Numbered from the stretch's first letter, positions 33,658-42,762 are shown. The stretch is 64,000 bases of DNA from Lacicoccus alkaliphilus DSM 16010 (GCF_900142805.1 NZ_FRCF01000007.1:48973-112972), one strand, 5' to 3'. Notes: generated by a model from the sequence alone, not told the origin. Program-made: numbers and translations.

Positions 33658-35271
33658 ATGGATTTCAAACAGGAAGGCTGGTTGCCACATCTGATAGATG
33701 CCATACCTATTGCGGCACGTAAAAACCATACCAGCCTGTATACAATTGCATTGGAAGGGTGGAGAAGGGGCTTGAAGGTAAGCTTCTTCAACTCTAAGCA
33801 TGAGGGGGGCAAAAGAATCGGGTGCACTCTGTATCATGATGGAAATCCATACCATTTCATAGGCTCGAGTGGTCATCTGATTACTGATGAAATTATAGAC
33901 ATTTGTGATGACAAAGGTTTAACCAATGAGTATTTGTCAAAAGCTCATGTACCTATACCCGAGGGAAAAGAGTTTGGTGAAGCAGCATCAGACGAAGAAA
34001 TCATCTCCTATTCCAAAACAATAGATTATCCGCTGGTCCTGAAACCGACCGATGGAAAAGCGGGAAGAGGGGTCATCGCGGGGATTGAGAGTGAAAAAGA
34101 ATTAAAAAATGCTTTAAATGTTGTAAAAAACCGACTGGGCTACAAAAATATCCTTCTACAACAATATGTGACCGGTGATGAAATCCGCATCTATGTATTG
34201 GATGGCAGAGTACTGGCGGCTTCAAACAGAAGGCCGGCTAATATTCTTGGGGATGGTGTCTCAACTATCAAAAATTTGATCATACAAAAAAATGAACTGA
34301 GGAAAAAGGTGCCCAGCCTTTACTTCCGTCCGATTAAACTGGACAAGGAAGTATATAATAATATCAGGCTTCAAGGACACACAATGGAAAGTATCCCCAA
34401 AAAAGGGGAAAGAGTATTATTACGGAAAATCAGTAATTTATCCAGAGGTGGGGAATCAGTGGATGTTTTGGATGAACTTACTGAAGAACAGAAAAATATT
34501 GCTGTCAGGGCAACTCAAGCGATACCGGGTTTAGTTCAATGCGGTGTGGATATGATTCTGAATGATGAAACTGGTTCCGGAGTGATATTGGAACTCAACA
34601 CCCGTCCCGGGATAGGCAATCACCTCTTCCCGGTCGAAGGTACAGCTAAAGATATACCTAAGGAAATAGTGGATTTCTATATACCGGAAACAAAAGGTGT
34701 ACATACCGAAGAGTCGGTTGTCTACTTTGAATTTAAAAATGTCCTGGACACTCTCAAAGAGAAGGTTGTTGAAGAGATTGAGATCCGACCTTATCCGGGC
34801 TCTCTCATATCTAAGAGAATGGTCATCGAGGGAGCTAAAGATGTTAGATCCATTTACAGCAAAATAGAAAAAGTAATCAATGCACACGAACTACATGGTT
34901 ATTTGCGAGTGCTGAGTAACAGTGAATCTGAGCTTGTCCTTGGCGGAGGAACCGAAGCAGGGGTGGAGGAAGCTACAGCCAGGCTGAAAGATATAACAGG
35001 CCATAATGGTCTGGAACTGACAGCTGTCGATAAATATGAAGCACCTGTGTTGGCGGGCTTCAGGCTATTGGATAAGACCAGTGAAATGGGCTTGGCAGAT
35101 TTGAAAAAAGAAATCAAGGGCATCAGAGAAATTGAAAGTGTCATAAACAGGGAAAAAGCAAGAATAAAGCGTAGAATTGACTTGATGCAAAAAAGTCATT
35201 CCTGGAAATTGTCATATCCAATACGAATGAGTGTCGCTAAAATCAAGGTGGCAGCAAGGCGGATGAAGTAG
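33658..35271 (+). CDS. CphA-like ATP-grasp with degenerate acylphosphatase domain and tail
   Basis: This 537-residue protein is the second gene of a three-gene run. LEGWRRGL is near residue 31. The ATP-grasp has LVLKPTDGKAGRGV, NILGDGVSTIKNLIIQKN, NLSRGGESVDVLDE, QCGVDMILND and the metal-binding LELNTRPGIGNHLF, all close to the cyanophycin synthetase pattern. The acylphosphatase-like segment has lost its Arg loop but keeps ELHGYLRV. The C-terminus has SHSWKLSYPIRMSVAKI and a basic end. AAAGGAAG lies nine bases before ATG. Complete motifs suggest it is an active ligase; the substrate is unknown. Confidence 0.83.
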   Translation: MDFKQEGWLPHLIDAIPIAARKNHTSLYTIALEGWRRGLKVSFFNSKHEGGKRIGCTLYHDGNPYHFIGSSGHLITDEIIDICDDKGLTNEYLSKAHVPIPEGKEFGEAASDEEIISYSKTIDYPLVLKPTDGKAGRGVIAGIESEKELKNALNVVKNRLGYKNILLQQYVTGDEIRIYVLDGRVLAASNRRPANILGDGVSTIKNLIIQKNELRKKVPSLYFRPIKLDKEVYNNIRLQGHTMESIPKKGERVLLRKISNLSRGGESVDVLDELTEEQKNIAVRATQAIPGLVQCGVDMILNDETGSGVILELNTRPGIGNHLFPVEGTAKDIPKEIVDFYIPETKGVHTEESVVYFEFKNVLDTLKEKVVEEIEIRPYPGSLISKRMVIEGAKDVRSIYSKIEKVINAHELHGYLRVLSNSESELVLGGGTEAGVEEATARLKDITGHNGLELTAVDKYEAPVLAGFRLLDKTSEMGLADLKKEIKGIREIESVINREKARIKRRIDLMQKSHSWKLSYPIRMSVAKIKVAARRMK

Positions 35272-35312
35272 TAGAATGGTTTGAGCAATAGAAGTGTGGA
35301 GGTTACTTTATA

Positions 35313-36920
35313 ATGAGTGAAAGTGAATTTAGATGGATGCCCCATCATGAAGGTGCCGTGCCGCCGGCCGGACAGGGCAAGAGGATCAGTACTTATACGG
35401 TCGCTTTGGAAGGCTGGCGCAGAGGACTGGATTTAAAATACTACAGTTACTTTGACGAAGATAATCTTTTGAAAGTCCGCTATTCTTTGAGTAATGGAGA
35501 GAAAACCCACTATTTTCAACTGTCGATGGGTGACGGAGTGACAAAGGAAGCTTTTGATATTTGTGATAACAAGGAAACGACTAAAGATTATTTAAGGAAT
35601 GCTGAAATACCTGTCCCTGTGCCTGAAGGTAAGATGTTCGATGAAAAACATACGGATGAAGATATTTTAGCTTATGCAGCAACCATGAATTTTCCGGTTG
35701 TATTTAAACCGACTGACGGTAATGCGGGGAATGGAGTATTTGCCAATATTCAGACTGTTGAGGAATTGGCTGAAATCATCCCGCATGTACGCGAAGAACT
35801 CGGTTTTGATGAAGTGATCCTTGAAGATTACGTTCCGGGAAGGGAGTTCAGGATTGTAGTGATCGGGGACCGGGTACTCGGGGCCATGATACGCCGCCCG
35901 GCGAGTGTTTTAGGCGACGGCAGGCATACAATAAAAGAACTCATTCAAAAGACTAATGAAATCAGGATGACAAATCCCCATCTAACCAGTAGATTGATTA
36001 AAGTTGATAGAGAAATCAGGGCCATGCTCCAGCGTAAAGGGTATAAATTAAGCACAGTGCCTGAGAAAGATGAGAGGGTTTACCTTCGGGAGAAGAGTAA
36101 TCTTTCGAAGGGCGGGGATGCCATCGATGTCACCGATAAACTGACTGATAATCTTAAAGATATTGCCATAAATGTTGGAAGGGCGATACCGGGACTGCAG
36201 CATTACGGGGTGGATATGATAGTCGACGAAGAAAATGACCGTGGTGTCATTTTGGAGGTCAATGCGAGACCCGGATTTGGAGGTCACCTGTTCCCAATGG
36301 AAGGTACTCCAAGGGACTTTGCCAAGGAGATTATAGACTTTTACTTTCCCGAGACAAAAGATAAAGAGAGATCATGGTTATATTTTGATTTTGATGCGGC
36401 TCTCGAACCCATCAAAAACCGGACTGCATCCTCAGTGGATATCACTACAATCACGCCTGAACCTCTTTACGGTAAAAAATTGATCCTGTCAGGTAATGTC
36501 ATTGTTCCCGGTTTCCGTAACTGGGTAAAACAGCAGGCGAAACACAAGGACCTGCATGGTTATGTTGAAAATCAGGAAGATGGGACGGTTTTGGTTATTG
36601 TAGCCGGTACCGACCAGTTGGCAGTGGAGAAATTTGTGAAAAAATGTTTCAAAGGACCTGATTATGTAGAGGTCATAGCGATTGATGAGCAGGAATGGAA
36701 TAAACCGGTGAAGATTTTCTTTGAAATTAAAAAAAGGAAAACTGATCTTACTCCCCTTCAACTTGAAAAAGAAATTGAAAACCTGCAACAAGTCAATGAG
36801 GATCTTGAAAAGCGGAATGAAGAATTAATAGCAAGATACCGCAGGTTCAAATCCAGGAAAGCCTGGAAAATCACCGCCCCGCTCAGGAAAGTCTACAAGC
36901 TTATAACAGGTAAGAAATAA
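35313..36920 (+). CDS. CphA-like ATP-grasp with near-complete acylphosphatase domain and tail
   Basis: This 535-residue protein is the third gene of the run. LEGWRRGL is near residue 33. The ATP-grasp has VVFKPTDGNAGNGV, VLGDGRHTIKELIQKTN, NLSKGGDAIDVTDK and the metal-binding LEVNARPGFGGHLF. The acylphosphatase-like domain is better kept than in most copies: VIVPGFRNWVKQQA retains an Arg at the loop and LHGYVENQEDGTVLV keeps Asn, but the VQ of the usual GxVQ motif is missing. A coiled coil leads to RKAWKITAPLRKVYKLI. GGAGG lies 13 bases before ATG. With the 23152 copy it is one of only two where acylphosphatase activity seems possible. Confidence 0.84.
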   Translation: MSESEFRWMPHHEGAVPPAGQGKRISTYTVALEGWRRGLDLKYYSYFDEDNLLKVRYSLSNGEKTHYFQLSMGDGVTKEAFDICDNKETTKDYLRNAEIPVPVPEGKMFDEKHTDEDILAYAATMNFPVVFKPTDGNAGNGVFANIQTVEELAEIIPHVREELGFDEVILEDYVPGREFRIVVIGDRVLGAMIRRPASVLGDGRHTIKELIQKTNEIRMTNPHLTSRLIKVDREIRAMLQRKGYKLSTVPEKDERVYLREKSNLSKGGDAIDVTDKLTDNLKDIAINVGRAIPGLQHYGVDMIVDEENDRGVILEVNARPGFGGHLFPMEGTPRDFAKEIIDFYFPETKDKERSWLYFDFDAALEPIKNRTASSVDITTITPEPLYGKKLILSGNVIVPGFRNWVKQQAKHKDLHGYVENQEDGTVLVIVAGTDQLAVEKFVKKCFKGPDYVEVIAIDEQEWNKPVKIFFEIKKRKTDLTPLQLEKEIENLQQVNEDLEKRNEELIARYRRFKSRKAWKITAPLRKVYKLITGKK

Positions 36921-36932
36921 ATATTATGACTA

Positions 36933-36977
36933 ATCTCTTAAATTGAACGCAAAGGTATGAAACTGGAATTTAGAGAT
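36933..36977 (+). other. Inverted repeat before the last CphA-like gene
   Basis: Arms atctcttaaatt and aatttagagat match with one unpaired base around a 22-base loop. No T run follows, so a weak terminator, mRNA stabiliser or operator are all possible. Confidence 0.45.
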
Positions 36978-37044
36978 GCCTGACAGGTTTAACATGGTCT
37001 ATCTTAAAATAACAATGTTTTATATCCAGGATGGGGGTCATTGA

Positions 37045-38916
37045 ATGGCTATCGAAAACTCAGAGTGGCTCGACCACTTGAAAGAAGCAATACCTGCCGA
37101 GGGTTATGGCAATAAATTAAGCATGTCTCTGATTGCATTGGAAGCATGGCGTCGCGGTATCGAAGTGAAATTTTATACTATTGATAATCCGGATAATAAG
37201 GTATTAGTCCGTTATTCTTTGGAATATGGGGGCAGGACACATTATTTTGAGTCCTCATTAGGGGACAAGCTGTCTGCGGAAGCTTTTGATGTCTGTGAAT
37301 ACAAAGACTTGACGAAGAAATATATCTCGTATGCAGGCGTCAGATTTCCAAAAGGAAAAGTTTTTACGCGCTCTGCCGATAAAAAAGACATCATCAATTT
37401 TGCCTCTTCCTTATCATTTCCAGTCGTCGTCAAACCTTTGGATGAAAATGCCGGGAAAGGCGTCTTCTCCAATGTTGATTCTGCTGAAAATCTCATTGAG
37501 ATCGTTGACTATCTGCATAACGATCTAGGGTATGAACAGCTTCTTGTTGAAGAATATATACCTGGTGTTGAATACAGGATATTAACCGTCAATGGTAAAG
37601 TAGAAGGCGTGGTCAATAGAACGCCGGCTAATATTACTGGCAATGGTCAAGATGATATAGAGACCCTGATAAAGAAGAAGAATAAAAGTAAGCAGGACAA
37701 CCCGGCAATATCGAAAAAAAAGATCAAGTTGGATAAAGAGGTTCTCCAAATCATCGAAAATGAAGGCTATACTTTGGAAAGTGTTTTAGAAGAAGGAAGA
37801 CAGCTATACTTACGGTCGAAATCAAATATTTCCGCCGGAGGAGATCCAATTGAAATAACCGATGAAGTTCCGGCAAAAGTAGTTGAAGCAGCTGAAAAGG
37901 CAACCCAGTCGATACCGGGATTGAATATAGCGGGGTTGGATATAATCGTCGAACCGGAAACAGGGGAGCCTGTTTTTATTGAGATAAATACTAAACCGAT
38001 GATCGGCTTACATGTCTTTCCTATAAAAGGAAAAGCTCGAGATGTCGTTAAACCAATCGTGGACTTATACTTCCCGGAAACAAAAGATATTGAAAGAAGT
38101 AATCTCCATTTTGATTTTGATTCAGTCGTCGCGCCTTTAAATAATTTGGCGGTGAAACATGTTGACCTCGAACCATTGAGAGATGTGAAGCCATATCATA
38201 CCAGGGAATATCTTATAGAACTCAATGAAAAGGAAGGCAATTTCCTGAGCCATATCAGATTAAAGGCATTAAAATCAGGTGTCCACGGCTATATCAAAAA
38301 AATCAATGCACATACCTATCAGGTGGTAGCCGCCACTTCAACTCAGGAAATCATGAAAGATTTTCAGGAGGACATAAATAAGGGGTCTGAGGCATTTAAA
38401 ATTTCCAATATGCAGGAAAAAACTTGGGAAAAATCCGTAAATATAGGTTTTATAATCAAGAAAGAATCCCTTAAGGAATTGGCCGATAAGCTGGACACTG
38501 AAAACGATAATTATAAAAAAGTCCTTTTGGAAAAAAATGAGACGATAGAAAATCAGACTGCAGAACTAAAAGTCAAAACTAAAACAATAGAAGAACTTCA
38601 GGGCGAAATTGAAACTTTGCAGGAGACGATGCGGGACTACAAGGAAAAAGAAAAGGGGCTAGCCTCCAAGATCTCCAAACATGAGAAAAGGATTCAAAGT
38701 CTTACTCTTGAATTAGGAGAAAATGAACGCGCACGGATCAGTGCAGAAAACTTATTAAGTAAAGAAAAAGAAAATGCTGCACTGGAGAAGAAGAAATATG
38801 AAAGAAATTACGACAAGCTGTGGAAACAGTATAAAGGTATTGTGAACAGTAAGTCATGGAAGATCACAAAACCACTTCGAAAGTATAATATCACTAAAAG
38901 AAATAAAAAAGGTTAA
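37045..38916 (+). CDS. CphA-like ATP-grasp with long C-terminal coiled coil and tail
   Basis: This 623-residue protein is the longest of the set. LEAWRRGI is near residue 34. The ATP-grasp has VVVKPLDENAGKGV, LLVEEYIPGVEYRIL, NITGNGQDDIETLIKKKN (Asn for Asp in the GDG loop), NISAGGDPIEITD and the metal-binding IEINTKPMIGLHVF. The acylphosphatase-like segment (about 385-475) is strongly degenerate. A coiled coil of about 125 residues (480-605), much longer than in the relatives, ends in SKSWKITKPLRKYNITK. The extended coil suggests a scaffold or dimer role. GGGGG precedes ATG. A terminator follows. Confidence 0.83.
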   Translation: MAIENSEWLDHLKEAIPAEGYGNKLSMSLIALEAWRRGIEVKFYTIDNPDNKVLVRYSLEYGGRTHYFESSLGDKLSAEAFDVCEYKDLTKKYISYAGVRFPKGKVFTRSADKKDIINFASSLSFPVVVKPLDENAGKGVFSNVDSAENLIEIVDYLHNDLGYEQLLVEEYIPGVEYRILTVNGKVEGVVNRTPANITGNGQDDIETLIKKKNKSKQDNPAISKKKIKLDKEVLQIIENEGYTLESVLEEGRQLYLRSKSNISAGGDPIEITDEVPAKVVEAAEKATQSIPGLNIAGLDIIVEPETGEPVFIEINTKPMIGLHVFPIKGKARDVVKPIVDLYFPETKDIERSNLHFDFDSVVAPLNNLAVKHVDLEPLRDVKPYHTREYLIELNEKEGNFLSHIRLKALKSGVHGYIKKINAHTYQVVAATSTQEIMKDFQEDINKGSEAFKISNMQEKTWEKSVNIGFIIKKESLKELADKLDTENDNYKKVLLEKNETIENQTAELKVKTKTIEELQGEIETLQETMRDYKEKEKGLASKISKHEKRIQSLTLELGENERARISAENLLSKEKENAALEKKKYERNYDKLWKQYKGIVNSKSWKITKPLRKYNITKRNKKG

Positions 38917-38921
38917 TTCTT

Positions 38922-38960
38922 AACACCTCCATCCAGTAACTTATGGAATAGAGGTGTTTT
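38922..38960 (+). terminator. Terminator after the last CphA-like gene
   Basis: An 8-bp perfect stem (aacacctc / gaggtgtt) with a 21-base loop runs into TTTTCTT. Confidence 0.75.
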
Positions 38961-39098
38961 CTTAATATAGTGATAACAACGTTAAGATGCAGACTCATGT
39001 GTAAGCGCTTGCATTGCATTGAAAATAAAATTATAATTATTAGGACTGCAGGGCATCATAACTTAGTATGTATAAATTCTCAAGTGGAGGCATTGTAT

Positions 39099-40376
39099 AT
39101 GAAAATACAGGGGCAGGAAAGGCATGGTTACAGGAAACTGGGGCTGAAAACAAATACCATACCTTTTAAAATGTGTGAAAGCAGCGGGTTATTAAACGAT
39201 ATTGACGAGACTTTCGTGGAAGAGGTCCAGCAGTATTGGGAAAAGAACTACGGTCGAAGGGTTGATCCCACACTTAATATTGCTCTTTTGAACCTTACAG
39301 GTGAAAAAAATGTAAAAATAGTACCCAACCAGATCATGAGACGGGAAATCCTGCCTTTTTTGAATGATTACGATATGGCTCCGAGTTATGTGGATAAAAA
39401 TCTCTACGATATTTTCATAAATCCCCCGAGATCTGCTGAGACAGTAATAAAAAACATTAAAGGGCATTACTTTGATGAGGATAACAAAAGTATCGACATC
39501 GAAACGGCAGAAAAAAAATTAAAAGGTGCAGAAACTGATCTTATCGTTAAACCAAGCAGAACGAACAACGGGAAGAAGATTAAAAAACTTGGATTCAAAA
39601 ATGGAAAGTTATATTTAAATGGAAAAGCGGTGAAAGTTCAGAGGATTGAGAGGATATACAAAAAAGACTTTATCATTCAAAAAGCGATAAAACAGCATGA
39701 AGTAATGGCTCTTCCCCACCCATCCTCAGTCAACACGTTAAGAATGTACACGATGCGGTGGAACAATGAGGTCTTCTATATTTCTTCTTTGGCAAGGTAC
39801 GGCATCGATAATGACGTGAAGGATAATATGGGTGCAGGAGGTCTGTGTCTTGGGATTAAGGATTCGGGTGAATTTTATGATGTCGCATTGGATGACAGGA
39901 TGCAGACTTATACCCACCATCCGACAACAGGTGTTTGCTTTGCAGATCTTGAGCCGCTGCCGGATTTTGAAGGGATAAAACAATTTTCTGTTGACTGCCA
40001 TAAAAATATTCTTCACCTTAATTATATCTCTTGGGATATTGCCATACGAGAAGATGGCAAGCCTGTTTTTATAGAATCGAATTTTACAGGTCCGCTCTGG
40101 ATCGGTCAGCTGATCACCCGAAAACCTGCATTAGGGGAGCACACGGAAGAAGTACTCCAATATGTGAGGGAAAAGATGGATACGACTGCGCCGGTATTGA
40201 TGCGTAAGGACAGGAGAAGGGAAGCACAAAAAGAAATCAAAAATCTTGAAGAGCGAAACAAAGAACTACAGAAGCATCTGGAGCAGAAAGAAGCTGAAAT
40301 CAAACGTTTGAGGAACAGTAAAAGATGGCGCTACGCTTCCAGGATAAGTAGCCTCATCACTTTTTATAAGAAATAA
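39099..40376 (+). CDS. Sugar-transfer-associated ATP-grasp protein with C-terminal tail (copy 2)
   Basis: This 425-residue protein is a paralogue of the 28493 gene. It shares the N-terminal SSGLLNDIDETFVEEVQQYW, DPTLNIALLNLTGEKNVK and MRREILPFLND. ATP-grasp marks are IVKPSRTNNGKKI, HPSSVNTLRMYTMRW near residue 206, DNMGAGGLCLGI and the metal-binding FIESNFTGP. The tail is reduced to SKRWRYASRISSLI, without the Pro-Leu-Arg. The frame opens 43 codons upstream, but GGAGG at 39086 fixes ATG 39099. Substrate unknown. It converges with the third copy. Confidence 0.8.
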   Translation: MKIQGQERHGYRKLGLKTNTIPFKMCESSGLLNDIDETFVEEVQQYWEKNYGRRVDPTLNIALLNLTGEKNVKIVPNQIMRREILPFLNDYDMAPSYVDKNLYDIFINPPRSAETVIKNIKGHYFDEDNKSIDIETAEKKLKGAETDLIVKPSRTNNGKKIKKLGFKNGKLYLNGKAVKVQRIERIYKKDFIIQKAIKQHEVMALPHPSSVNTLRMYTMRWNNEVFYISSLARYGIDNDVKDNMGAGGLCLGIKDSGEFYDVALDDRMQTYTHHPTTGVCFADLEPLPDFEGIKQFSVDCHKNILHLNYISWDIAIREDGKPVFIESNFTGPLWIGQLITRKPALGEHTEEVLQYVREKMDTTAPVLMRKDRRREAQKEIKNLEERNKELQKHLEQKEAEIKRLRNSKRWRYASRISSLITFYKK

Positions 40377-40400
40377 AGAACCGATTAGTATAAAAAGGTG

Positions 40401-40426
40401 AAAAAAAGAGCCGGATAATCCGGCTC
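40401..40426 (-). terminator. Terminator of the minus-strand ATP-grasp gene
   Basis: An 8-bp perfect stem (gagccgga / tccggctc) with a 3-base loop has seven As on its left, giving a U tract on the minus-strand transcript. Confidence 0.88.
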
Positions 40427-40506
40427 CGTCTATCTGAACAGAAAGGTGATAATTTTTTTCAATGACCTGAGCTGAAGCATACTAAAAGTAGAGGGATTAA
40501 ATCAAG

Positions 40507-41910
40507 TTATTTCTTTCTGAAAAAGGATGTGTATTTCCATGATTTACTGTTTTTTATTCTCCTTAGTTCACTTTCCAACACTTTTATCTCATTTTTCATA
40601 TTCATAAAGTCTTTGGTATCATTGCGACTTTTGGCTAATAGTTTATCATATTCATTTGCTAAGTCTTGATATTCTTCTTCTAATTGCTGGTGAGAAGCTT
40701 TTAATTTTTCATAGTTTTTAGTTAAAGTTTTCTTCCTTTGCTCTAATCGCTCATATTTCTTCTTCAGTGGTCTATCTGATCGTATCTCAACATTTCTAAG
40801 CGATGGAGAACTTTCTGAGGCAATAACGTGCTGAAATATTTCTTCAGTTAATTCCCCAAAAATCGGCCTCTCTAAAGCAAGTTGGTTTAAAATGGTCCCT
40901 CCAAAAAAATTGACCTCTATAAATGTAGGTTTTCCATCTACACCTATCACGATATCCCAAGAAAGGTAATCATGGTGAAGAATCTTTTCATGTAAATCTC
41001 TCACAGTCTGTTTGAATAATTCGTAATTTGGAATACGGCCTAATTCACTGAGCTCTACGTCAGTAGTTGGGTGTGCGTACACCTTTTCATAATTACTTAC
41101 TCCAAATGGTTTGAAATGACCATCATCTTCAACACCAACTATGAGTCCTCCTTGTTGAGCATTGTCTTTTACATCATTACCAACTCCGAATCTCGCAAAA
41201 GTATATAAATTATGAATTTTGTTATTCCACCTTAAAGTCACCATTCTTAAGGTATTAACTGAACTAGGGTGAATTTTTTTCATCATACTGTGTTGTTCAA
41301 CAACTCTTTGTATTAAAAAGTTGTTTCCATATTCACTTTCTATCTGATTGAAAGTCAAAGGAATGCCTTTTCTATTTATTGAGTCATTTTCTATATCTAA
41401 TTTTGAGATACCGTGACCGTTTGCCGTATCGCTGCCTTTGAGTATATACTCCTTACTATCATTTAAAACTATATCTTCAGCCTCTTTCCTCGTGATATGA
41501 CGAGTCTGGTTGGCATAATATTGGCCACGGACCCTTTTAATCACTGTGTGTGCTTGTCTATATTCCGGAAAGAGGATATCATAGCTATTTTTATCAGCAT
41601 AAGCATCTATCATCCCACGGTCGTTAAAATGAGGTAATAATACTTCTCGAAGTATATTGCGGGGAACGATTCTGATGTCTTTTTTACCTGTGAAATTTGA
41701 AAAAACTATGTGGGACAAAGGGTCAATAGTTCGGTTCAGGTGTGTTTTATAAAATGCTTGTACCTCTTCAAGGTGGTCTTTATCTACAATTTCTAAAAGA
41801 CCCTTCTGTTTATATCTTTTAAAAGCTCTCGATGTAGCATTTACGCCTAATTTTTTAAATTGATCTTTATTATTCAAATCAACTTTTTTCTCAGTTAGTA
41901 ATTTACTCAT
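40507..41910 (-). CDS. Sugar-transfer-associated ATP-grasp protein with C-terminal tail (copy 3)
   Basis: This 467-residue protein is the third paralogue and the only ATP-grasp here on the minus strand. It has RAFKRYKQKGLLEIVDKDH, DPLSHIVFSNFTGKKDIR, KGSDTANGHGISKL, HPSSVNTLRMVTLRW near residue 215, DNAQQGGLIVGV and HHDYLSWDIVIGVDG with the metal-binding FIEVNFFGG. A long coiled coil (about 385-455) ends in SKSWKYTSFFRKK, a shortened form of the shared tail. AAAGGA precedes ATG. It closes the ATP-grasp locus. Base composition is AT-rich like the 24.6-30.2 kb part. Confidence 0.8.
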   Translation of the reverse strand: MSKLLTEKKVDLNNKDQFKKLGVNATSRAFKRYKQKGLLEIVDKDHLEEVQAFYKTHLNRTIDPLSHIVFSNFTGKKDIRIVPRNILREVLLPHFNDRGMIDAYADKNSYDILFPEYRQAHTVIKRVRGQYYANQTRHITRKEAEDIVLNDSKEYILKGSDTANGHGISKLDIENDSINRKGIPLTFNQIESEYGNNFLIQRVVEQHSMMKKIHPSSVNTLRMVTLRWNNKIHNLYTFARFGVGNDVKDNAQQGGLIVGVEDDGHFKPFGVSNYEKVYAHPTTDVELSELGRIPNYELFKQTVRDLHEKILHHDYLSWDIVIGVDGKPTFIEVNFFGGTILNQLALERPIFGELTEEIFQHVIASESSPSLRNVEIRSDRPLKKKYERLEQRKKTLTKNYEKLKASHQQLEEEYQDLANEYDKLLAKSRNDTKDFMNMKNEIKVLESELRRIKNSKSWKYTSFFRKK

Positions 41911-42312
41911 GAGTATGAATCCTTTCTAAACCATAATTTATTTAAGCAAATATTTTAAAGTTAATAAGTAATGAGGGCAATCTCACTTCATTTTTTACGG
42001 AGTTACCTTAACTAAACTCAAGGGGGGAGCAGCACTCAAAACGTACTTCAACTTTTTTCTGTCAATATTATTATATAGTAATTTATATAGGAATTAATAT
42101 GAAGAGCAATTGTATTTAATTCTCGTTTCTCTTTGTTATAACTATATGTAGGAAAGTGAGTACGAATTATGGAAAAAAGAAGGTGAATTAAATATAAATA
42201 GATGAAGCCGGAATGTTCCAGCTTCACCTTTCATCATATAAACCAGATTTTCTAAAATATTATTTTCCTGGCTAATATATATACATAACATATTTGTCAG
42301 ATTCCGGAGGAG
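41911..42312. other. Gene-free AT-rich region with a terminator-like dyad
   Basis: No gene is visible. A dyad at 42203-42226 (tgaagc...ggaa / ttcc...gcttca) sits just downstream of the minus-strand heme monooxygenase gene and has an AT-rich flank on its left, so it could terminate that gene. The right part of the region should hold the promoter of the ATP-grasp gene that reads leftward. Confidence 0.5.
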
Positions 42313-42762
42313 TTACGCTTGATTTCCTGAAACTTCATAAACCTCATGATACGGCTTCTCCTTCAAAACGCCTATCTCGCGGTCGAGTCCTTTCTCGGTA
42401 CCGCGTTTTTTATGTGCGTGTGAATAGGCCTCCGAATTCTGCCAGTTCCTGAAGGCCTCCTCTGACGTCCATTGTGTGACGACGATGTATGTATCGCCAT
42501 GAAGTGGCTTCGAGACTTTGATTGCCCGGAAGCCTTCTTCATTTTCAATACGTTTTGGACGGTTTAAAAATCTCGCTTCAAACTTCTCGCGCCCTTCCGG
42601 TTTTACAGGGATGCAGTTCAGGACGATGACGCCGCTGTTTTCAAGGCTGCCGTTCTGGTCGATGACTTCATATTCTTCGCCACCGATTTTAATATTTGTC
42701 CCATTTTCCTTTAATTCAATGTTTTTCCCGCTTTCCGGGTGTTTCATCATGATTTCCATCAA
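42313..42762 (-). CDS. Heme-degrading monooxygenase-like protein (HmoB/TRAP type, ABM domain)
   Basis: This 149-residue protein has a C-terminal antibiotic biosynthesis monooxygenase-type domain. The sequence NRPKRIENEEGFRAIKVSKP followed by TQWTSEEAFRNWQNS and the His in AYSHAHKK matches HmoB of Bacillus and TRAP of staphylococci. The IsdG/HmoB group binds heme through a conserved His and needs a nearby Trp and Asn for breakdown; His and Trp are visible here. The N-terminal 65 residues form a less conserved extra domain, as in HmoB. Heme cleavage has not been shown for every member. It is next to, and in the same direction as, an SRPBCC gene. Confidence 0.8.
   Translation of the reverse strand: MMEIMMKHPESGKNIELKENGTNIKIGGEEYEVIDQNGSLENSGVIVLNCIPVKPEGREKFEARFLNRPKRIENEEGFRAIKVSKPLHGDTYIVVTQWTSEEAFRNWQNSEAYSHAHKKRGTEKGLDREIGVLKEKPYHEVYEVSGNQA

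Noticed and set aside
23152..38916. Calling the seven CphA-like proteins cyanophycin synthetases
   Set aside because: They lack the C-terminal Mur-ligase domain and the N-terminal domain of CphA, and carry an acylphosphatase-like domain instead. Only the ATP-grasp domain is related.
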